Source: Dehalococcoidales bacterium
GTDB lineage: Bacteria > Chloroflexota > Dehalococcoidia > Dehalococcoidales > UBA5627
Assembly (NCBI GenBank): GCA_012520835.1
Contig: JAAYNN010000128.1
Location: 1 to 7,874 of the forward strand
Reading direction: 5' to 3'
Length of the DNA: 7,874 nucleotides
Shown piece after piece: positions 6,712-7,874 of this stretch. The position numbers were made by a program, and so were the translations under genes. The notes beneath the pieces are model-generated. The model made no database searches and was not told the DNA's origin. It saw nothing but the letters and a program-made list of their open reading frames with translations. Within the stretch, counting starts at the first letter, position 1; every line of letters starts with the position of its first letter.

Positions 6712-6752
6712 GCGGAAATTTGAACTCGAAAGAGGGATGGTTTCCGCTTTTT
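6712..6752 (+). terminator. Intrinsic terminator of rtcB
   Basis: GCGGAAA (6712-6718) pairs with TTTCCGC (6741-6747), followed directly by TTTTT. Within the loop, CTC-GAAA-GAG (6725-6734) makes a small inner hairpin with a GNRA tetraloop. It lies 40 nt after the rtcB stop. Confidence 0.75.
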
Positions 6753-6777
6753 GTTTATCAAGAAATACAAGGTAAGA

Positions 6778-6903
6778 ATGCTACCCGAGAAAATTGGCAA
6801 CATCCTGATACACGATCCCGACAAGGCGCAGTAATTCCAGGACGCTGCAAAGTTTGGGCTTGGTATAAAAACAATCGAGGGGTTTGCCGTGGCAAACGAG
6901 TAG
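6778..6903 (+). pseudogene. Possible interrupted small reading frame or gene remnant
   Basis: From the ATG at 6778 (AAGG at 6769-6772 nearby), 18 codons give MLPEKIGNILIHDPDKAQ. A TAA follows at 6832-6834, then 22 more codons in the same frame (FQDAAKFGLGIKTIEGFAVANE) before TAG. The composition looks protein-like on both sides of the stop, which may mean a nonsense-broken fragment. Other frames are also open here, so chance is a real alternative and no family was recognised. Confidence 0.25.
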
Positions 6904-6909
6904 TTTTTT
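6882..6909 (+). terminator. Possible hairpin terminator
   Basis: GTTTGCC (6882-6888) and GGCAAAC (6891-6897) form a tight stem, with six T at 6904-6909 after a 6-nt gap. The gap weakens the terminator reading. It overlaps the end of the possible remnant frame. Confidence 0.35.
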
Positions 6910-6912
6910 ACA

Positions 6913-6976
6913 CTGTAGCAGGTGGTCATTGATAGGCACGGGGTGTGCCTGTGATTTCGCCTGTAGCAGATGGTCA
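6913..6976. repeat. Two direct repeats of 48-nt period enclosing a hairpin
   Basis: CTGTAGCAGGTGGTCA (6913-6928) and CTGTAGCAGATGGTCA (6961-6976) agree at 15 of 16 bases. Between them AGGCAC (6934-6939) and GTGCCT (6945-6950) form a 6-bp stem with loop GGGGT. Only two copies are seen, so this is not a CRISPR array. It may be a tandem duplication, a regulator site pair or part of a small RNA. Confidence 0.5.
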
Positions 6977-7017
6977 ATATTCAATTTTTTTGTTTCAGAG
7001 CACCGATTTTAGCTTTA

Positions 7018-7094
7018 TGGTGGGCGGTATAGGATTCGAACCTATGACCTCCTGCGTGTAAAGCAGATGCTCTAACCAGCTGAGCTAACCGCCC
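7018..7094 (-). tRNA. tRNA-Val (anticodon TAC)
   Basis: Full cloverleaf on the minus strand. Acceptor 7088-7094 pairs with 7022-7028, discriminator A at 7021, and encoded CCA at 7018-7020. D-arm, the T-arm with GGTTCGAATCC, and an anticodon stem with loop TTTACAC are present. The anticodon TAC is the complement of 7058-7060. Last gene of the three-tRNA operon, 10 nt after tRNA-Arg. Part of it is duplicated at 5258-5279. Confidence 0.95.
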
Positions 7095-7104
7095 GTTCGA
7101 TAAA

Positions 7105-7181
7105 TGGCGCGCTTGGTGGGATTTGAACCCACGACCTCAGCCTCCGCAGGGCTGCGCTCTATCCAGTTGAGCTACAAGCGC
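7105..7181 (-). tRNA. tRNA-Arg (anticodon GCG)
   Basis: Full cloverleaf on the minus strand. Acceptor 7175-7181 pairs with 7109-7115, discriminator G at 7108, and encoded CCA at 7105-7107. Anticodon stem CAGCC/GGCTG encloses loop CTGCGGA, so the anticodon is GCG, reading CGC (and CGU by wobble). Most bacteria use ACG edited to inosine for this box, so GCG is uncommon. It lies 4 nt after tRNA-Leu. Confidence 0.93.
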
Positions 7182-7185
7182 ATAT

Positions 7186-7271
7186 TGGTGCCGAAGGAGA
7201 GATTTGAACTCTCATGCCCTTATGGACACTACGCCCTGAACGTAGCGCGTCTGCCATTCCGCCACTTCGGC
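7186..7271 (-). tRNA. tRNA-Leu (anticodon CAG)
   Basis: Class II tRNA with a long variable arm on the minus strand. Acceptor 7265-7271 pairs with 7190-7196, discriminator A at 7189, and encoded CCA at 7186-7188. Anticodon stem CTACG/CGTAG encloses loop TTCAGGG, giving CAG. First gene of the operon; transcription should start about 9 nt upstream. Confidence 0.95.
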
Positions 7272-7286
7272 CCGAAACACTCATAA

Positions 7287-7315
7287 ATTATACTGATGAC
7301 GCAATCTAGTGTCAA
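7287..7315 (-). promoter_or_regulatory. Consensus sigma-70-type promoter of the tRNA operon
   Basis: On the minus strand TTGACA (complement of 7310-7315), exactly 17 nt, then TATAAT (complement of 7287-7292): both hexamers are perfect. The expected start near 7280 leaves a leader of roughly 9 nt before tRNA-Leu. An A/T-rich stretch just upstream (about 7321-7335) could act as an UP element. Confidence 0.92.
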
Positions 7316-7349
7316 CGACAGCTTTGTTTTTAACCTGCCTTAACAGATT

Positions 7350-7356
7350 AAAAAAA
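7350..7356 (-). terminator. T-tract after nadE, weak terminator at best
   Basis: Seven T in a row on the minus strand, 16 nt after the nadE stop. No convincing stem precedes it; only GATT/AATC-type pairings were found. Read-through from nadE into the tRNA operon is possible. Confidence 0.25.
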
Positions 7357-7372
7357 GATTCGGTGAGCGGAA

Positions 7373-7874
7373 CTAAAAATCGGGGAGGGGAGGAGTTCTT
7401 CTCTTGTGCTCGCTCGAGGCAAACATAGCCTCCAGTTTCTTTCTGACTGCATCGGTAGCTTTATCGTAAAGCAGATACTCGTCAATTTCCCGATAGGTCA
7501 ATCCCATATCGCCTTCATCGGTCTGCCCCTGCCATAGCCCGGCTGAGGGCGGCTTGGTGATGATTCCTTCCGGGATTCCCAGATGACTGGCCAGTGCCCT
7601 GACCTGCGCTTTGACAAGGTTGCCCAGCGGCAGGATATCGACACCGCTATCTCCGTACTTCGTAAAATAGCCGGTGGCCAGTTCGCTGCGGTTTCCAGAG
7701 CCGACCACGATATAGCCAAGCTGATTGGCATGGGAATACAGGGTTATCATGCGCAGCCGAGCCTTGAGATTGCCCTGAGTCAATTTCGAAAGGGGTGTTG
7801 ACATGCTGCTTGACAGTATTTGTACAAGGCTGTCATAGACACTGTCAAGCGCTATTTCCTGCGTTTTAATTGCA
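7373..7874 (-). CDS. nadE: NAD+ synthase, C-terminal part (runs off the right edge)
   Basis: Partial gene: the frame is open from the window edge (first whole codon at 7871-7873) to TAG at 7373-7375. An internal ATG at 7804 is not the real start, because the frame upstream encodes a sensible helix (AIKTQEIALDSVYDSLVQIL). Family knowledge: NadE amidates deamido-NAD+ with ammonia and ATP in the last step of NAD+ synthesis. Visible family blocks are GNLKARLRMITLYSHAN, GYIVVGSGNRSELATGYFTK, YGDSGVDILPLGNLVKAQVR, IITKPPSAGLWQGQTDEGD and MGLTYREIDEYL. The N-terminal ATP loop (SGGxDS type) should lie outside the window. Whether an N-terminal glutaminase domain exists cannot be seen. A SGNRSE replaces the more usual TGNRSE or TGNKSE. 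Identity is secure. Confidence 0.93.
   Translation of the reverse strand, partial: AIKTQEIALDSVYDSLVQILSSSMSTPLSKLTQGNLKARLRMITLYSHANQLGYIVVGSGNRSELATGYFTKYGDSGVDILPLGNLVKAQVRALASHLGIPEGIITKPPSAGLWQGQTDEGDMGLTYREIDEYLLYDKATDAVRKKLEAMFASSEHKRRTPPLPDF

Larger units (their letters stand above)
6753..7017. other. Intergenic stretch between rtcB and the tRNA operon
   Basis: No convincing intact gene. It contains a possible interrupted reading frame (6778-6903), a hairpin with a following T-run (6882-6909), a pair of direct repeats with 48-nt period (6913-6928, 6961-6976) with a hairpin between them, and a T-run at 6984-6991 before the tRNA-Val 3' flank. No clear terminator for the minus-strand tRNA operon was found here. 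Confidence 0.5.

Noticed and set aside
6720..6932. Plus-strand frame starting at a TTG inside the rtcB terminator
   Set aside because: The start lies within the terminator stem-loop, there is no ribosome site, and the composition is Trp/Arg/Lys-rich without family likeness.
6913..6976. CRISPR mini-array
   Set aside because: Only two imperfect 16-nt copies, a spacer with its own hairpin, and no cas genes in view.
6678..6984. Two overlapping minus-strand frames between rtcB and tRNA-Val
   Set aside because: They cross the rtcB terminator or the direct repeats and resemble no known protein; both are probably chance openings.
7104..7286. Plus-strand frame containing VGFEPTTSASAGL
   Set aside because: This is the antisense translation of the tRNA-Arg and tRNA-Leu genes. 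Such VGFEPTTSA-type peptides are well-known false proteins.
7373..7804. nadE starting at the ATG at 7804 as a complete 143-residue gene
   Set aside because: The frame stays open to the window edge with family-like sequence, and the essential ATP-binding N-terminus would be missing.

Overview
This is a bacterial chromosome window. It has Shine-Dalgarno sites, lipobox signal peptides, intrinsic terminators, and a consensus sigma-70-type promoter in front of a tRNA cluster. GC content looks moderate by eye. The Thr/Ser/Val-rich lipoprotein and the general gene style suggest a Chloroflexota (Dehalococcoidia-like) or Gram-positive-type anaerobe. That placement is an impression only, because the window holds no marker gene.

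Layout, left to right. (1) 10-651: a NarL/LuxR-type response regulator, probably the end of a two-component operon that starts outside the window. (2) 652-993: a gene-free leader with a hairpin after the regulator and a cluster of mutually exclusive inverted repeats. (3) 994-3340: a complete polar amino-acid ABC importer, in the order lipoprotein binding protein, hairpin, permease, ATPase. (4) 3442-4326: an EamA/DMT-family exporter with no visible ribosome binding site. (5) 4569-5177: a secreted lipoprotein with a Thr-rich stalk and a small C-terminal domain, behind a good promoter whose spacer holds a palindrome. It ends in a strong bidirectional terminator. (6) 5236-5525: a decayed tRNA-Val remnant, then a roughly 93-nt imperfect stem-loop, leading to (7) rtcB, 5526-6671, an RNA ligase with its own terminator. 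(8) 6753-7017: an intergenic stretch with a direct repeat of 48-nt period, hairpins and a possible gene remnant. (9) 7018-7271, minus strand: a tRNA-Leu(CAG), tRNA-Arg(GCG), tRNA-Val(TAC) operon behind a TTGACA-N17-TATAAT promoter. (10) 7373-7874, minus strand: the 3' part of nadE (NAD+ synthase), running off the right edge.

Functional links. The ABC importer genes work as one system: a binding protein captures an amino acid outside the cell, the permease forms the channel and the ATPase drives uptake. The EamA protein may export metabolites, but no link to the importer is visible beyond proximity.

The most unusual feature is the rtcB segment. It lies between an intact tRNA-Val gene and a broken copy that share a perfect 22-nt direct repeat covering most of the anticodon arm and the variable loop. 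A large stem-loop sits just upstream of rtcB. This could be the scar of a small integrated element that used tRNA-Val as its target, or a decayed tRNA duplication. No integrase is visible, so the point remains open.
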